Shown: positions 45,151 to 55,504 of the stretch, piece after piece
How the letters are laid out: each line of letters starts with the position of its first letter
How positions within the stretch are numbered: position 1 is the first letter of the stretch
Assembly (NCBI RefSeq): GCF_022179385.1
Contig: NZ_BPQS01000004.1
Span: 62,001-126,000, forward strand
Direction: 5' to 3'
DNA length: 64,000 nucleotides
Origin: Methylobacterium longum
GTDB taxonomy: Bacteria; Pseudomonadota; Alphaproteobacteria; Rhizobiales; Beijerinckiaceae
Program-made: the position numbers and the translations under genes
Notes under the pieces: generated by a model
What the model saw: only the letters and a program-made list of their open reading frames with translations
Databases searched by the model: none
Told to the model about the DNA's origin: nothing

Positions 45151-45417
45151 CTAGGCGCGACGGAGACGCCGCTGCCCCGGCCGAACGGCCGAGCGGGCCC
45201 GGACGCTCACGCGTTCACGAGCCGCGCGGGCCGCCTGCTCGGCCGTGCGGAACACGGCCCCGTCGAGGCCGTCGAAATCACGCGCCGATGAGAAGAACCG
45301 CACGCCGCGACCTTCCGGCACGGCAATCCCGGCGGTGATCTCGCCCACCTCGATGACCCGCGCCGGTGCGGCGTCGAGGCGGTCTCCGGGCGCGAGTTCT
45401 GCGTGAAGATCGGACAT
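45151..45417 (-). CDS. Small hypothetical protein with candidate leader control
   Basis: This 88-residue protein starts at ATG 45417 behind AGGGAG, ten bases away. The core reads VIEVGEITAGIAVPEGRGVR then FFSSARDFDGLDGAVFRTAE and an Ala/Arg-rich helix, with a basic tail RSAVRPGQRRLRRA. The core pattern recurs in small proteins of Methylobacterium as far as I recall, but no function is known. A short uORF ends 71 bases before its start and a hairpin lies in between, so translation may be regulated. Confidence 0.6.
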   Translation of the reverse strand: MSDLHAELAPGDRLDAAPARVIEVGEITAGIAVPEGRGVRFFSSARDFDGLDGAVFRTAEQAARAARERVSVRARSAVRPGQRRLRRA

Positions 45418-45432
45418 GAACTTAGGACTCCC

Positions 45433-45453
45433 TGGGCAGGCGTGAGGCCCTGC
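45433..45453 (-). promoter_or_regulatory. Hairpin next to ribosome site of the 45417 gene
   Basis: On the minus strand GGCAGG pairs with CCTGCC around the loop GCCTCACG. It ends just before the AGGGAG that serves ATG 45417. Its place between a short uORF and the gene suggests an attenuator-like or ribosome-site-masking role. Confidence 0.35.
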
Positions 45454-45488
45454 CAAATCGCGATGAAGGCTGCGTGATGGTCGGCGGG

Positions 45489-45572
45489 CTAGCGTCGACA
45501 GCGCCGATGGTGGGCGCGGGAGCAGGTCGCGGTCGGGGAGACGTGTACGAAGGAAGTGGGTCGGCTCACCAT
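45489..45572 (-). CDS. Candidate leader peptide (uORF), 27 residues
   Basis: ATG 45572 follows a strong ribosome site (CTGGAGGAC, about six bases of spacing). The predicted product is MVSRPTSFVHVSPTATCSRA followed by HHRRCRR, with TAG at 45489-45491. It is too short to be a structured protein. The His/Arg/Cys cluster at its end is the kind of sequence used to sense amino acid supply or ribosome stalling. The next gene on this strand starts 71 bases later behind a hairpin. It could instead be a chance open frame; the ribosome site is the main support. Confidence 0.4.
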   Translation of the reverse strand: MVSRPTSFVHVSPTATCSRAHHRRCRR

Positions 45573-45822
45573 GAGAAGTCCTCCAGACTGAAGGACCGCG
45601 CGGCACGGATGCCGTCGCAGTGCTTTAGCGTTTGATGACGCGGCGCAAGCTACGCTCCTCAAATCACCGCGGCCGGGAAGGACGCACCTCCGTGTTCGGT
45701 CCGCACTGGCATCCCTGAAGATGGAGGCGCCGCGGTGCTCCGTCAACGGAACGGAGTTCCGATTTTCGGGCTCTCCTTGGCAGGAAGGCGGGCTCGAACG
45801 GTGGGCGGGGAGGCGGGACCGC

Positions 45823-46488
45823 TCAGGCCTCGGCGAGCACGGCCGGGAGGTCGGAGAAGTCCGAGAAGATCCGGGCCGCGCCGGCCCGCAGCAGGTCGAC
45901 CCCCGCGGGATCGTGATCCCAGTGCCCGCCGCCGGTGAAGCCCGCGACCTGCATGCCCGCGCTCCGCGCCGCGGTCACGCCCGGCACGCTGTCCTCGATC
46001 ACCAGGCAGGCGGCGGGTTCGACGGCCATGCGGTCGGCGGCGAACAGGAACAGGTCGGGGAAGGGCTTGCCCCGCGCCACCTGTGCCGAGGAGAAGACGC
46101 GGTCGCCGAACAGCGGCAGCAGCCCGGTGAGGCTCAGGGAATGGCGCAGCCGCACCGGATCGCTGCTCGACGCCACACAGACCGGCGGATCCAGGGACGC
46201 CACCGCCTCGGCGACGCCGCGCATCGCCCGCAACTCCGCATCGAACAGCGCCAGCGTCTCCGCCTTGACGGTCTCGACGAAGTCCGGGGGCGCCGCGACC
46301 CCGTAATCGTGGGCGATGTGCCCCATGATCGACACCATGGAGGTGCCGGTGAAGCGCGCCCGCACGGTGGCGAGGTCGATCGCCACGCCGATGCGGTTGA
46401 GGTTGGCGGTGAGGCAGGCGAGGCTCAGGGGCTCGCTGTCGACCAAGACGCCGTCGCAATCGAAGATCACGAGGCCGAGTTTCGTCAC
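45823..46488 (-). CDS. HAD-family phosphatase (beta-PGM/YcjU-like subclass)
   Basis: This 221-residue protein starts at GTG 46488; the frame is open to 46710 but the first motif fixes the start near [17 protein letters not shown]. Nucleophile and acid are Asp10 and Asp12, the following VDSEPLSL is typical of the beta-phosphoglucomutase/phosphatase group, motif II is CVASSSDP, Lys is in [12 protein letters not shown], and motif IV is [14 protein letters not shown]. It dephosphorylates a small sugar phosphate or similar; the exact substrate is unknown. No neighbours hint at the pathway. Confidence 0.9.
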   Translation of the reverse strand: MTKLGLVIFDCDGVLVDSEPLSLACLTANLNRIGVAIDLATVRARFTGTSMVSIMGHIAHDYGVAAPPDFVETVKAETLALFDAELRAMRGVAEAVASLDPPVCVASSSDPVRLRHSLSLTGLLPLFGDRVFSSAQVARGKPFPDLFLFAADRMAVEPAACLVIEDSVPGVTAARSAGMQVAGFTGGGHWDHDPAGVDLLRAGAARIFSDFSDLPAVLAEA

Positions 46489-46723
46489 GCGCGCGTCCAA
46501 GGCCGACCGTCCCACACGGCCTGCCGCCGCCGCGCGATCCTGTGGCACGGGCCCACCGCAGCGGCAACCGCACCGCGCCGGCGGGGCAGTCGGGCGCATC
46601 GGACGGGCGCGTCGGGCCGGCGGGCGCAGGTCGCGCTTGCACCGGGCGGTCCGCGCCCATACTCCCTGGCGGGCGTCCTCCGGCGGGCGCAGGCACGGCT
46701 CACACGGCAAGGCTGACCCCGCG

Positions 46724-47044
46724 ATGCTCCGCTTCCTGGCCCGGGTCCTGGGTTTCCTGCTGATGGCCGGCGGCTTCGTGGCGCTGGTCTATGATGGCGC
46801 TCGCTCGATCGCCAACAACGGCCTGCGGGTGACGCCCCTCTCGGACGTGATCGCCACCCTGTTCAAGGACAGGGCGGGCGCGCTGCAGGGCAGCGTGGAG
46901 GGGGCGGCGCCCTGGCTCTGGCACATCCTCGGCCTGCCGCTCACCCTGGCGCCGGCCTCGCTGATCGGACTCGGGCTCGGCGCGGTGCTGCTCTGGCTCG
47001 GCCAGCCCGGTCGGGAGCCGATCGGCTTCCTGACGAAGCCCTGA
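46724..47044 (+). CDS. Small inner membrane protein, two helices
   Basis: This 106-residue protein starts at ATG 46724. It has two transmembrane helices, at residues 3-22 ([20 protein letters not shown]) and 66-95 ([25 protein letters not shown]). Between them is a short loop with [20 protein letters not shown]. Similar small proteins are common in Hyphomicrobiales and remain uncharacterised. It stands between two convergent or divergent genes with no operon partner. Confidence 0.72.
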   Translation: MLRFLARVLGFLLMAGGFVALVYDGARSIANNGLRVTPLSDVIATLFKDRAGALQGSVEGAAPWLWHILGLPLTLAPASLIGLGLGAVLLWLGQPGREPIGFLTKP

Positions 47045-47065
47045 GCGCTCGAAGCCTGAACGACC

Positions 47066-47560
47066 CTATCGGTCGCCGCGCGCGCCCCGCGCCTCGGCGA
47101 GCTCGCGCTTCAGCCGCGCGACCTCGGCGGTCAGCGCGTAGTGCTCGCTGACGTCGATCTGCGAGGCGAAGTAGTAGTTGACCCTGCCGTCCGCGTCCCG
47201 CACGGGCCCCACATACAGGGCGTTCTGAAAGGTCGAGCCGTCCCTGCGGTAGTTGAGGAGATCGATCCGGATGTCGGTCTCCCGGCGGATCGCCTCCCGC
47301 AGGCGCTCGACGGCCACGGGATCCGTCTCGGGCCCCTGGAGGAAGCGGCAGTTGCGGCCGGTGACCTCCATCCGGGTGTAGCCGGTGAGCTTCAGGAAGG
47401 AGTCGTTGGCGAAGACGATCGGGTTGTCGAACTGGCGCGGGTCGGTGACGATCATCGGCATCCGCGTCGCCCGGACGGCGGCAGCGAACGGATCGCCCGG
47501 GTGCGAATCCGCCTTCAGATTGTCCAGCACGCGGCTCGTGACGGCCCAGCCCGTCGCCAT
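47066..47560 (-). CDS. Short LOV-domain blue-light receptor
   Basis: This 164-residue protein starts at ATG 47560. A complete LOV core is present: [20 protein letters not shown], then [20 protein letters not shown] with the flavin-reactive Cys71 in NCRFLQ. The flavin-contact Asn residues are in [17 protein letters not shown], and the Gln in [12 protein letters not shown] completes the flavin-binding signature. There is no kinase, DGC or HTH output, only short helices at each end, so it is a short LOV that may signal by dimer rearrangement or through a partner. It converges on the small membrane gene. Confidence 0.93.
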   Translation of the reverse strand: MATGWAVTSRVLDNLKADSHPGDPFAAAVRATRMPMIVTDPRQFDNPIVFANDSFLKLTGYTRMEVTGRNCRFLQGPETDPVAVERLREAIRRETDIRIDLLNYRRDGSTFQNALYVGPVRDADGRVNYYFASQIDVSEHYALTAEVARLKRELAEARGARGDR

Positions 47561-47766
47561 ACGGTGTCTGCCCCTCATCCGGCGACACGGGGCCGCCATT
47601 TCCACCGGGGTACAAGCCGGAAATTGTGCGCGAGGTCCAGCCCCTCACTCCAGGTTTCATAACCGCGACGGCACCCCCGGCCTGTCAGAGGAAGCGCCGG
47701 CCGCTTCCGCGGTCCTGGTGCAAGCCCCATATCCGGTGCGAGCCCAGAAACCCGGAAGGCAAGCCG

Positions 47767-48423
47767 ATGCTCCTGTTCCGCAAGCGTCCCGTGATGCCGA
47801 GCCCCGCGGAGGCCTTGCCGGGCCGGCCGACGCCACTCCCCACGTCCGAGGCCCACTTCGTCAACGGCAACCCGCTCAAGGGTCCCTATCCGCCGGGCAC
47901 GGAGACGGTCGTGCTCGGGCTGGGCTGCTTCTGGGGGGCGGAGCGGCGCTTCTGGCAATTGCCCGCGGGCGTGTTCGTGACCGCGGTGGGCTACGCCGGC
48001 GGCTTCACCCCCAACCCCACCTACGAGGAGGTCTGCACCGGCCAGACGGGCCACAACGAGGTGGTTCTGGTCGCCTTCGATCCGGCGGTTCTGCCGCTGG
48101 AGGCGCTGCTGCGGACCTTCTTCGAGAGCCACGACCCGACCCAGGGCATGCGCCAGGGCAACGACGTCGGCACGCAGTACCGGTCCGGGATCTACACGAA
48201 CAATCCCGAGCAGGAGGCGACCGCCCGGGCGGTGCGGGGGGCCTACGCCGAAGCGCTGCACGCCCGCGGCTTCCCGAACGTGACCACCGAGATCAAGCCC
48301 CTGGAGCACTTCTACTTCGCGGAGGGCTACCACCAGCAGTACCTCGCCAAGAACCCGGCGGGTTATTGCGGCCTGGGCGGCACCGGCGTCAGCTGCCCGG
48401 TCGGGACCGGCGTCGTCGCTTGA
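47767..48423 (+). CDS. msrA: Peptide methionine sulfoxide reductase MsrA
   Basis: This 218-residue enzyme repairs methionine-S-sulfoxide in proteins. It starts at ATG 47767. The catalytic Cys54 is in [13 protein letters not shown], and the recycling Cys residues near the C-terminus (about 201 and 210) are in [15 protein letters not shown]. Core motifs [22 protein letters not shown] and [20 protein letters not shown] are present. The N-terminal 25 residues precede the domain and carry no clear signal. MsrB is not adjacent. Confidence 0.95.
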   Translation: MLLFRKRPVMPSPAEALPGRPTPLPTSEAHFVNGNPLKGPYPPGTETVVLGLGCFWGAERRFWQLPAGVFVTAVGYAGGFTPNPTYEEVCTGQTGHNEVVLVAFDPAVLPLEALLRTFFESHDPTQGMRQGNDVGTQYRSGIYTNNPEQEATARAVRGAYAEALHARGFPNVTTEIKPLEHFYFAEGYHQQYLAKNPAGYCGLGGTGVSCPVGTGVVA

Positions 48424-48426
48424 TCT

Positions 48427-48591
48427 TCACGGGTTGCCGCCGGTCCGCGGCTGCGCGGCCGGTGCTGCCGGAGTCGGGACGTTGCCCGTCAGCGGCGGCG
48501 TGCTGTTCGGGCTGCGCAGCACGATCAGGACGCTGCCCAGGACCGAGAGGGCGACGGCGGTGGCGAGGAGGAGGAAGAGCCAGCGGGGCAT
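48427..48591 (-). CDS. Small membrane protein, 54 residues
   Basis: ATG 48591 opens a 54-codon frame ending with TGA at 48427-48429, three bases past the msrA stop on the other strand. The product starts MPRWLFLLLATAVALSVLGS, a single hydrophobic helix (about residues 4-26), followed by VLIVLRSPNS and a Pro/Ala/Thr-rich tail. It looks like a single-pass membrane peptide or an uncleaved signal anchor. No family recognised. Confidence 0.5.
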   Translation of the reverse strand: MPRWLFLLLATAVALSVLGSVLIVLRSPNSTPPLTGNVPTPAAPAAQPRTGGNP

Positions 48592-48744
48592 CCCGGGGCG
48601 TTAGCACATCGGGACGACGGGACGAACAGCGTCCCGCCCTCTTCGCAGACCCTGCGACCCAGGCGCGCATTATTCGGGCGCGGGCGGTCCCGATCAGCGC
48701 GGGCGCGCCTCGCTCTGCCCGCGACGGCGGACCTCCGGGCCGGG

Positions 48745-49665
48745 CTACGGCGCCTTCAGAACGGCCCGGCAGGCGGCCGGGAGCGCGGCCATGGTCATGG
48801 CGGGCTTCGGCTTCGGCGCCACCTTCGGGGGCTTCGGGTGGAGCACGGCGTCCGAGAACCAGTAGCCGAGGTCGTCGCAGCCGTCGCCCGAGGGCGGCGC
48901 GCCCTGCGGCTGGCAATTCTCCTGGCCCTCCGGGCAGGAGAGCCGGATATGGTAGTGGTAATTGTGCCCGTACATCGGGCGCACCTTGGACATCCAGCGG
49001 CTGCCCGAGGCGTCGCGGCAGAGCGCCTTCTTGATCGCCGCGTTGACGAAGATGCGCTCGACCTCCGGCTGTTCCGCAGTGAGCTTGATCAACTGCAGAT
49101 GAGTCGGCGTCCAGACCTGGGGGTCGATGTCGAGGCGGTCGGGGCGGACCATGTCGGTGGCCGAAGTCTCCTCGCGCTCCGCCCGGCTCATGCGGTGGCC
49201 GGGCATCGGCGTCAGCCAGACGTCGGCGTCGATGCCGATCTGGTGCGAGGCGTGGCCGGTGATCATCGGGCCGCCCCGGGGCTGGGCCATGTCGCCGACG
49301 AGCAGGCCGGGCCAGCCGACGCGGGCGGCCTTCTGCGAGAGGCGCTCGACGAAGTCGACGAGATAGGGGGTGCCCCACATCCGGTTGCGGGAGGGGCGCA
49401 TGACCTGCCAGTTCGGCCCGTCCAGAGGCAGGGCCTCGCCCCCGGAGAAGCAGCCCTTGGCGTAGAAGCCGTAGATGTGCGCCGGCCCGGCGGAGCCCCG
49501 GGTGACGCGCCCGAACAAGGCCTTGGCGGGCGTCGAGGGCGCGTCCGGATGCTCCAGCGGCGGCAGCGGCTTCGGGTTGACGCTGCCGCGGTCCTGGGCC
49601 TGCGCGGCGACGGGCAGGAGCAGGACGGCGAGCGCGAAGCTCGGGGCGATACGCGGCATCGGCAT
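48745..49665 (-). CDS. mepA: Penicillin-insensitive murein endopeptidase MepA
   Basis: This 306-residue periplasmic zinc hydrolase (M74) cuts D-Ala-mDAP cross-links. It starts at ATG 49665 (or 49659), which begins the signal peptide IAPSFALAVLLLPVAAQAQ; the frame open to 49812 adds a non-coding stretch. Zinc and catalytic motifs: GHASHQIGIDADVW (His-x-x-x-Asp) and GHNYHYHIRLSCPEG (His-x-His), and SGSRWMSKVRPMYG between. Cysteines in the tail (CPEGQENCQ, DGCDD) may form disulfides. The C-terminus is Pro/Lys-rich. Confidence 0.93.
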   Translation of the reverse strand: MPMPRIAPSFALAVLLLPVAAQAQDRGSVNPKPLPPLEHPDAPSTPAKALFGRVTRGSAGPAHIYGFYAKGCFSGGEALPLDGPNWQVMRPSRNRMWGTPYLVDFVERLSQKAARVGWPGLLVGDMAQPRGGPMITGHASHQIGIDADVWLTPMPGHRMSRAEREETSATDMVRPDRLDIDPQVWTPTHLQLIKLTAEQPEVERIFVNAAIKKALCRDASGSRWMSKVRPMYGHNYHYHIRLSCPEGQENCQPQGAPPSGDGCDDLGYWFSDAVLHPKPPKVAPKPKPAMTMAALPAACRAVLKAP

Positions 49666-49754
49666 GCGGGGGCTGTTCGTCCTGCTGGAGGGTCGAGCGC
49701 GGGCGCGCACCGGAACGTCGCCTGCCGCCGGGGCGTTTTTCGGGCAGCCAGGCC

Positions 49755-50192
49755 GTGTGCGCAGGTTCGGCAGCGACGGGACAGGGAGGCGACGATGACG
49801 GCGATCGGTCAACCCCCCGGGGGAGGGGCGCGACCCGGAAACCCCGCACCCTGATCGCCAGCGACCGGGTCATCGGGACGGACGTCCGCCGGCCGGACGG
49901 GACCCGGATCGGCCGCATCGAGCGGCTGATGCTCGACAAGGCCACCGGCCGGGTCGCCTACGCGGTGATGAGCTTCGGCGGCTTCCTGGGCCTCGGCGAG
50001 GAGTTCCACACGCTGCCCTGGTCGATGCTGCGCTTCGAGCCGCATCGGGACGCCTACGTGGTCGACATCACCGAGGAAAAGCTGCGCGCCGCCCCCGCCT
50101 GCACGACGGAGGGCACCGATCCGGCCGAGGACGGCGCCTGGGAGGAGCAGATCCACCGCTACTACGACGCCGCACCCTACTGGGGGATCTGA
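49755..50192 (+). CDS. PRC-barrel domain protein with an apparent 5' frameshift
   Basis: The PRC-barrel core (LIASDRVIGTDVRRPDGTRI, IERLMLDKATGRVAYAVMSF, GGFLGLGEEFHTLPWS) is clear and resembles stress or regulatory PRC proteins of the order. The in-frame start is GTG 49755, with no good ribosome site. The strong site AGGGAGG (49783-49789) instead serves ATG 49795, which is in another frame and runs into a stop after about 20 codons. One extra G in the C6G5 run (49813-49823) would join ATG 49795 to the domain as GQPPGGRGATRKPRTL. So the gene is either broken or mis-sequenced there. Function unknown. Confidence 0.72.
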   Translation: MCAGSAATGQGGDDDGDRSTPRGRGATRKPRTLIASDRVIGTDVRRPDGTRIGRIERLMLDKATGRVAYAVMSFGGFLGLGEEFHTLPWSMLRFEPHRDAYVVDITEEKLRAAPACTTEGTDPAEDGAWEEQIHRYYDAAPYWGI

Positions 50193-50207
50193 GATCCGCC
50201 CCGGCTC

Positions 50208-50834
50208 TCAGTGCTGGCGGCGGGTCACCGGTCCGCACCAGCCCGGCAGGTAGTCGGCGTCCTTGGACTTGGCGAGGGACATCGCCGTCTCCAGCGCGGC
50301 ATCGAAGTCGTGCTCGATGCGCTTCCCCTTGATGTTCCGCCGCAGGAAATCGGCCCACAGGAACTCGCTGAACGGTGTGGTGTCCTTGGCGAAGCCGCCG
50401 GCCCGGCGCAGCTCGCCGGCGAGGCTGCGATAGGGATCGTCGAGGAGGGCATCCACCGATTTCGGGATGTCCTTGAACTGTCGGCGCACGCCCTCGGCAT
50501 CGTAGGGATGCGTCCACGATTTGTGGTCGCACACCGTCCAGAAGGCATCCTTGTCGAGGTAGTGCAGGTCGGCCACCACGGTGACGAGCACGCTCTCGAC
50601 GCCCTCCTCGTACAGGGCGCGGGAGAGGTGGTGATGATCGATGATGTAGTGGTGCTTCTTGGGGCCGAGCAGGGTCGGCATCATGTGGGCGCCGAGGAAT
50701 TCCTTCTTCTTCTCGCCGTCATATTCCTGCCAACGCCGCCGCTTCTCCGCCACCTCCCGGTAGCCGACCGTCATCTGCGTCGGGCGCAGCTCCGCGATCG
50801 GGAGTGTCTTGAGCAACGGCTCTCGGTTGGCCAT
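50208..50834 (-). CDS. ParB-like nuclease family protein (ParBc_2 type)
   Basis: This 208-residue protein has the PF08857-like plan: LRPTQMTVGYREVAEKRRRW near the N-terminus, then HMMPTLLGPKKHHYIIDHHH and LSRALYEEGVESVLVTVVAD. The HHYIIDHHH cluster is the conserved putative active or metal site. These proteins resemble ParB nuclease folds but are not chromosome-partition ParB and lack its HTH. Their role is not established. Despite the orphan ParA at 17 kb, nothing ties them together. Confidence 0.8.
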   Translation of the reverse strand: MANREPLLKTLPIAELRPTQMTVGYREVAEKRRRWQEYDGEKKKEFLGAHMMPTLLGPKKHHYIIDHHHLSRALYEEGVESVLVTVVADLHYLDKDAFWTVCDHKSWTHPYDAEGVRRQFKDIPKSVDALLDDPYRSLAGELRRAGGFAKDTTPFSEFLWADFLRRNIKGKRIEHDFDAALETAMSLAKSKDADYLPGWCGPVTRRQH

Positions 50835-50915
50835 GGGCTGTCCTTCCTGCGTGGATTTGTCACGCAGATGTCACAGGCCGCCGGGGATCAGAAGTCCGGA
50901 GCGGTCGGGGCGCGC

Positions 50916-51146
50916 TCACGTTTCCGGTATCGGGCCGGCGCGCACCGCCTCCAGGACGAACACGCGGATCGCCGAGGACAGGTTCTGGCCGCCGCGCCCG
51001 GCATCGATCGTCCCGACCAGCGCCTGAACCGATTGGCCCCGGGCCTCGGCGATATCCCGCAGCGCCACCCAGAACGGATCCTCCAGGGACACGCTGGTCC
51101 GGTGGCCGGCGATCATCACGGAGCGCTTGGTCACGCCTGCGCTCAT
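50916..51146 (-). CDS. Ribbon-helix-helix protein (RHH_4 type)
   Basis: This 76-residue protein starts at ATG 51146. It has an RHH strand TKRSVMIAGHRTSVSLED and helices PFWVALRDIAEARGQ and LSSAIRVFVLEAV. This conserved small protein is found beside fumC and a DUF4169 gene in many Hyphomicrobiales. It probably binds DNA as a dimer, but no target is known. It lies 145 bases after the DUF4169 gene on the same strand. Confidence 0.85.
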   Translation of the reverse strand: MSAGVTKRSVMIAGHRTSVSLEDPFWVALRDIAEARGQSVQALVGTIDAGRGGQNLSSAIRVFVLEAVRAGPIPET

Positions 51147-51291
51147 GCGGAGATGGCCCTGCGGGTCGCGCGGCCCGTCTTCGCGCGCGGAGCGTCCCGG
51201 CCCGGCGCGGGGCGGCGAAGGGCGGCGTCGCGCCGCCGGATCGCGACACTCCGCCGGCGTGGGCGGCCGGGCCGGCCGGACTGCGACGGCC

Positions 51292-51495
51292 TCATCCCGC
51301 CGGATCGGGATCCGGCTCGTTCCGCTCCAGGCGGTGGCCCTCGTGGCGCTCGGTCTCCATTGCCTTGCGCCGCTGCTGGAGGGTCTTGGCCTTCTTCGGC
51401 CGGCCGAAGGCGATGCGGTTGGTCTCGGCCTGCGCGTCGGCCTCGGCGCGAGCCTTCGCCTTCCGGACCTGACGCAGGTTGATGATCTCGGCCAT
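51292..51495 (-). CDS. DUF4169 family small protein
   Basis: This 67-residue protein starts at ATG 51495. It opens MAEIINLRQVRKAKARAEA, the family signature, and then is a charged, Lys/Arg/Glu-rich helix (RIAFGRPKKAKTLQQRRKAM) with an acidic/basic tail. The family is unique to alphaproteobacteria, about this length, and of unknown function. It follows fumC by 62 bases, and its order with fumC and the RHH gene is conserved. Confidence 0.85.
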   Translation of the reverse strand: MAEIINLRQVRKAKARAEADAQAETNRIAFGRPKKAKTLQQRRKAMETERHEGHRLERNEPDPDPAG

Positions 51496-51557
51496 GGATC
51501 GCCTCCCGGTGTCCCGCCTCCGGCGCGAGGGAGCCCGCGCCGGCCCGTCCCCAACGA

Positions 51558-52967
<1,410 letters not shown>

Positions 52968-53088
52968 CGTGGCCTCTACGTCTGGTGCAGTGCGGTGCCT
53001 ACTTAAATGAGCCGTGGGGGAATCGCGATGCCGGTTTTCCCGGCGTGCCGACAAGGGCGGAGCTCTGTTTCCGCCGGACAAGGAGCCG

Positions 53089-54477
53089 ATGAGCGCGACG
53101 ATCGATCTCTCCGAGCCCGCCACCCGGTTTCGCCCCGCCGTGCCGCCGCCGCTGACGGAGCCGCTGGGCCTGTTCGAGTTCCTGCGGGCCGCGCGGAAGA
53201 ATCCGATCACCACCTGGATGGACGCGCATTTCAAGCTCCCGGTCGTGGCGGCCGACGGTGCGATGGGCCGGATCACCGTGGTGAGCGACCCGGCGTTGAT
53301 CCGCTACCTGCTGATCGAGAATGCCGACGGCTACCGGAAGGACGACCTCCAGCGGCGTGTGCTCGCCCCGGGCCTCGGGAATGGCCTGCTCAGCGCCGAG
53401 GGCGACGAGTGGCGGCTCCAGCGCCGGACCCTGGCGCCGATCTTCAACGCCCGCACCGTCCAGGGCTTCTCCGAGGCGATGAACGCCGCGGGCGCCCGCC
53501 TCGGTCGCCGCCTCGCCCGTCGGGCCGGCAAGCAGGTCGACGTCGCCCTCGAGATGACCCGCGTCACGCTGGACGTTCTGGAGCGGACGATCTTCACCCA
53601 CGGGCTTCCGAGCGATCCGGACGCGCTGGGCCGCGCGATCACGCGCTTCCTGGAGGCGGTGGGGCCGATCGATCCCCTCGACGTGTTCGGCGTACCGGAC
53701 TTCGTGCCGCGGATCGGCCGCCTCCGTGCCCGCCCGGCGGGGCGGTTCTTCGCCGAGGTGGTCGATGAGCTGATCGCGCGGCGCAAGACCCTGATGGAAC
53801 GGGGCGAGGCGCCCCGCGACCTGCTGACGCTGCTGCTGGCCGCGCAGGACCCCGAGACCGGCACCGGCCTCTCGGACTTGGCCGTGAAGGCCAACATCGT
53901 CACCTTCATCGCGGCCGGTCACGAGACGACGGCCAATTCCCTGACCTGGACGCTCTACTGCCTGTCGCAGGATCCCACCGCGCAGGCGCGGATCGAGGCG
54001 GAGGTCGACGCGGCGGGGCCAGGGGATTTCGCCGCGGAGCGCCTGCCCTTCACCCGGGCCGTGATCGAGGAGGCGATGCGGCTGTTCCCGCCGGTGCCGT
54101 TCCTCAGCCGTCAGGCGGTCCGGGACGATCGGCTGGGCCGGATCAAGGTGCCGCGGGGCTCGCTGGTCCTGATCGCCCCCTGGGTGCTTCACCGTCACCA
54201 GCTGCTGTGGGAGGACCCGGAGGCCTTCGTGCCGGAGCGCTTCCTGCCCGAGAACCGGGACGCGATCGCGCGCTTCGCCTACCTGCCTTTCGGGGCGGGT
54301 CCGCGCGTCTGCATCGGCCAGAGCTTCTCGATCCAGGAGGCGGTGATCGTGCTGGCCCACGTGGTCCGGGCGGTGCGGTTCCGCCTGCCGGCCGATCATC
54401 CGCCGGTCACGCCCCTCCACCGGGTGACGCTGCGGCCGGAGCACGGGTTGCGGATGGAGGCCGCGGCGCGGAGCTAG
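53089..54477 (+). CDS. Cytochrome P450
   Basis: This 462-residue soluble haem monooxygenase starts at ATG 53089 with AAGGAG at 53080-53085. The haem ligand Cys408 lies in [16 protein letters not shown], the I-helix proton-relay reads [14 protein letters not shown], and the ExxR pair is in [13 protein letters not shown]. The F-x-x-G-x-x-x-C-x-G signature is complete. There is no membrane anchor. No ferredoxin or reductase gene adjoins it, so electron partners are elsewhere. The substrate is unknown. The layout resembles the CYP family that includes bacterial fatty-acid or terpene hydroxylases, but I cannot assign a family. Confidence 0.95.
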   Translation: MSATIDLSEPATRFRPAVPPPLTEPLGLFEFLRAARKNPITTWMDAHFKLPVVAADGAMGRITVVSDPALIRYLLIENADGYRKDDLQRRVLAPGLGNGLLSAEGDEWRLQRRTLAPIFNARTVQGFSEAMNAAGARLGRRLARRAGKQVDVALEMTRVTLDVLERTIFTHGLPSDPDALGRAITRFLEAVGPIDPLDVFGVPDFVPRIGRLRARPAGRFFAEVVDELIARRKTLMERGEAPRDLLTLLLAAQDPETGTGLSDLAVKANIVTFIAAGHETTANSLTWTLYCLSQDPTAQARIEAEVDAAGPGDFAAERLPFTRAVIEEAMRLFPPVPFLSRQAVRDDRLGRIKVPRGSLVLIAPWVLHRHQLLWEDPEAFVPERFLPENRDAIARFAYLPFGAGPRVCIGQSFSIQEAVIVLAHVVRAVRFRLPADHPPVTPLHRVTLRPEHGLRMEAAARS

Positions 54478-54871
54478 GGCCGGGCTCGGCCGGAGCGTCA
54501 CCGTGCCGGACGGCGCCGTATCGCGGCCGACGCGCGAGGCCGAAACTCCGGTTTGCCGAGGCTTGCGTCAGCGGATCAATCCTCCGGACGCGGGGATCGG
54601 ATCACGCGCCGACCCATCGGAGGCCGGGCGCTCGCCGCAGGCAGCCGTGTCCCCCATCATCGGCACGCAGTCCGGATGCCGCTAAGCGGGGATCGAGCAC
54701 CGCGATTCGGATCGTCGCGATGGCCGACGCCTTCAGCCGGGGCGAGACCCGCGTGAGGCCCTCGTTGACGCGCTTGGCACGGTGATTCCGCTCAGCGACC
54801 GACGGCCTCGGCTGCGCGAGCGCGTCGTCCGCCGTGTGACCCCCCGGCCGTCGCGTCGGGCCGGGGACAGG
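54478..54871. other. Intergenic region between P450 and sspB
   Basis: There are 394 bases with no supported gene. Open frames are short and low quality. I see no tRNA, palindrome or terminator of note. Confidence 0.45.
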
Positions 54872-55504
54872 TCAGCTCTTCTTCCGGAACGCGTCCAGGC
54901 TCACGACTTCGGCGCTGCCCTCCTCGCCCTCCTTCTTGGCGGCGGGACGGGGGGCCTTCTCATCGGACTTGTCAGACTTGGCGGGTTTCTCACCCTGGGC
55001 CGCAGGGGCCGGAAGGCCCTTCGGGGGGCTCGAACCGATCGTGGCCAGCCCGGAACTCTTGGGCCGCACCTCGCCGGGCTCGGAGCCGGCTCCGCGCGGA
55101 CCCGGCTTGGCCGGCGCGGCATTGGCCTCCTCCGGCGTCTCGCCGGCCTCGCTGAGGTCGAACTTCAGGCCGAACTGCACGGAAGGATCGAAGAAGCCCG
55201 ACAGCGCGTCGAACGGGACCAGCAGTCGCTCCGGGACCCCCGAGAAGGACAATCCGACCTCGAAGGCATGCTCGGTGACGTTCAGGTCCCAGAACTGGTG
55301 CTGCAGGACGATCGTCATGTCCTGCGGGTACTTCTCCCGCAGGGCCTGCGACATTCGCACGCCGGGCGCCTCGGTGCGGAATGAGACGTAGAAGTGGTGC
55401 TCGCCCATGAGCCCTTCGCGGGCTGCGTCGGTCAGCACCTTGCGCACGACGCCGCGAAGGGCGTCCTGCACCAGGAGGTCGTAGCGGATCAGGTCGTCTG
55501 CCAT
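54872..55504 (-). CDS. sspB: SspB-like ClpXP adaptor (alpha-type)
   Basis: This 210-residue protein starts at ATG 55504. The folded domain (about residues 1-125) begins DDLIRYDLLVQDALRGVVRK and binds substrate degrons such as ssrA tags. A long disordered linker rich in Pro, Lys and Glu follows. The C-terminus ends VVSLDAFRKKS, the conserved ClpX-docking tail of alphaproteobacterial SspB. It delivers tagged proteins to ClpXP. It is usually found next to fumC, and the P450 gene now separates them. Confidence 0.93.
   Translation of the reverse strand: MADDLIRYDLLVQDALRGVVRKVLTDAAREGLMGEHHFYVSFRTEAPGVRMSQALREKYPQDMTIVLQHQFWDLNVTEHAFEVGLSFSGVPERLLVPFDALSGFFDPSVQFGLKFDLSEAGETPEEANAAPAKPGPRGAGSEPGEVRPKSSGLATIGSSPPKGLPAPAAQGEKPAKSDKSDEKAPRPAAKKEGEEGSAEVVSLDAFRKKS

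Noticed and set aside
50208-50834. Chromosomal ParB
   Set aside because: It lacks the ParB HTH and the GxRRxxA box, and fits the ParBc_2 family instead.
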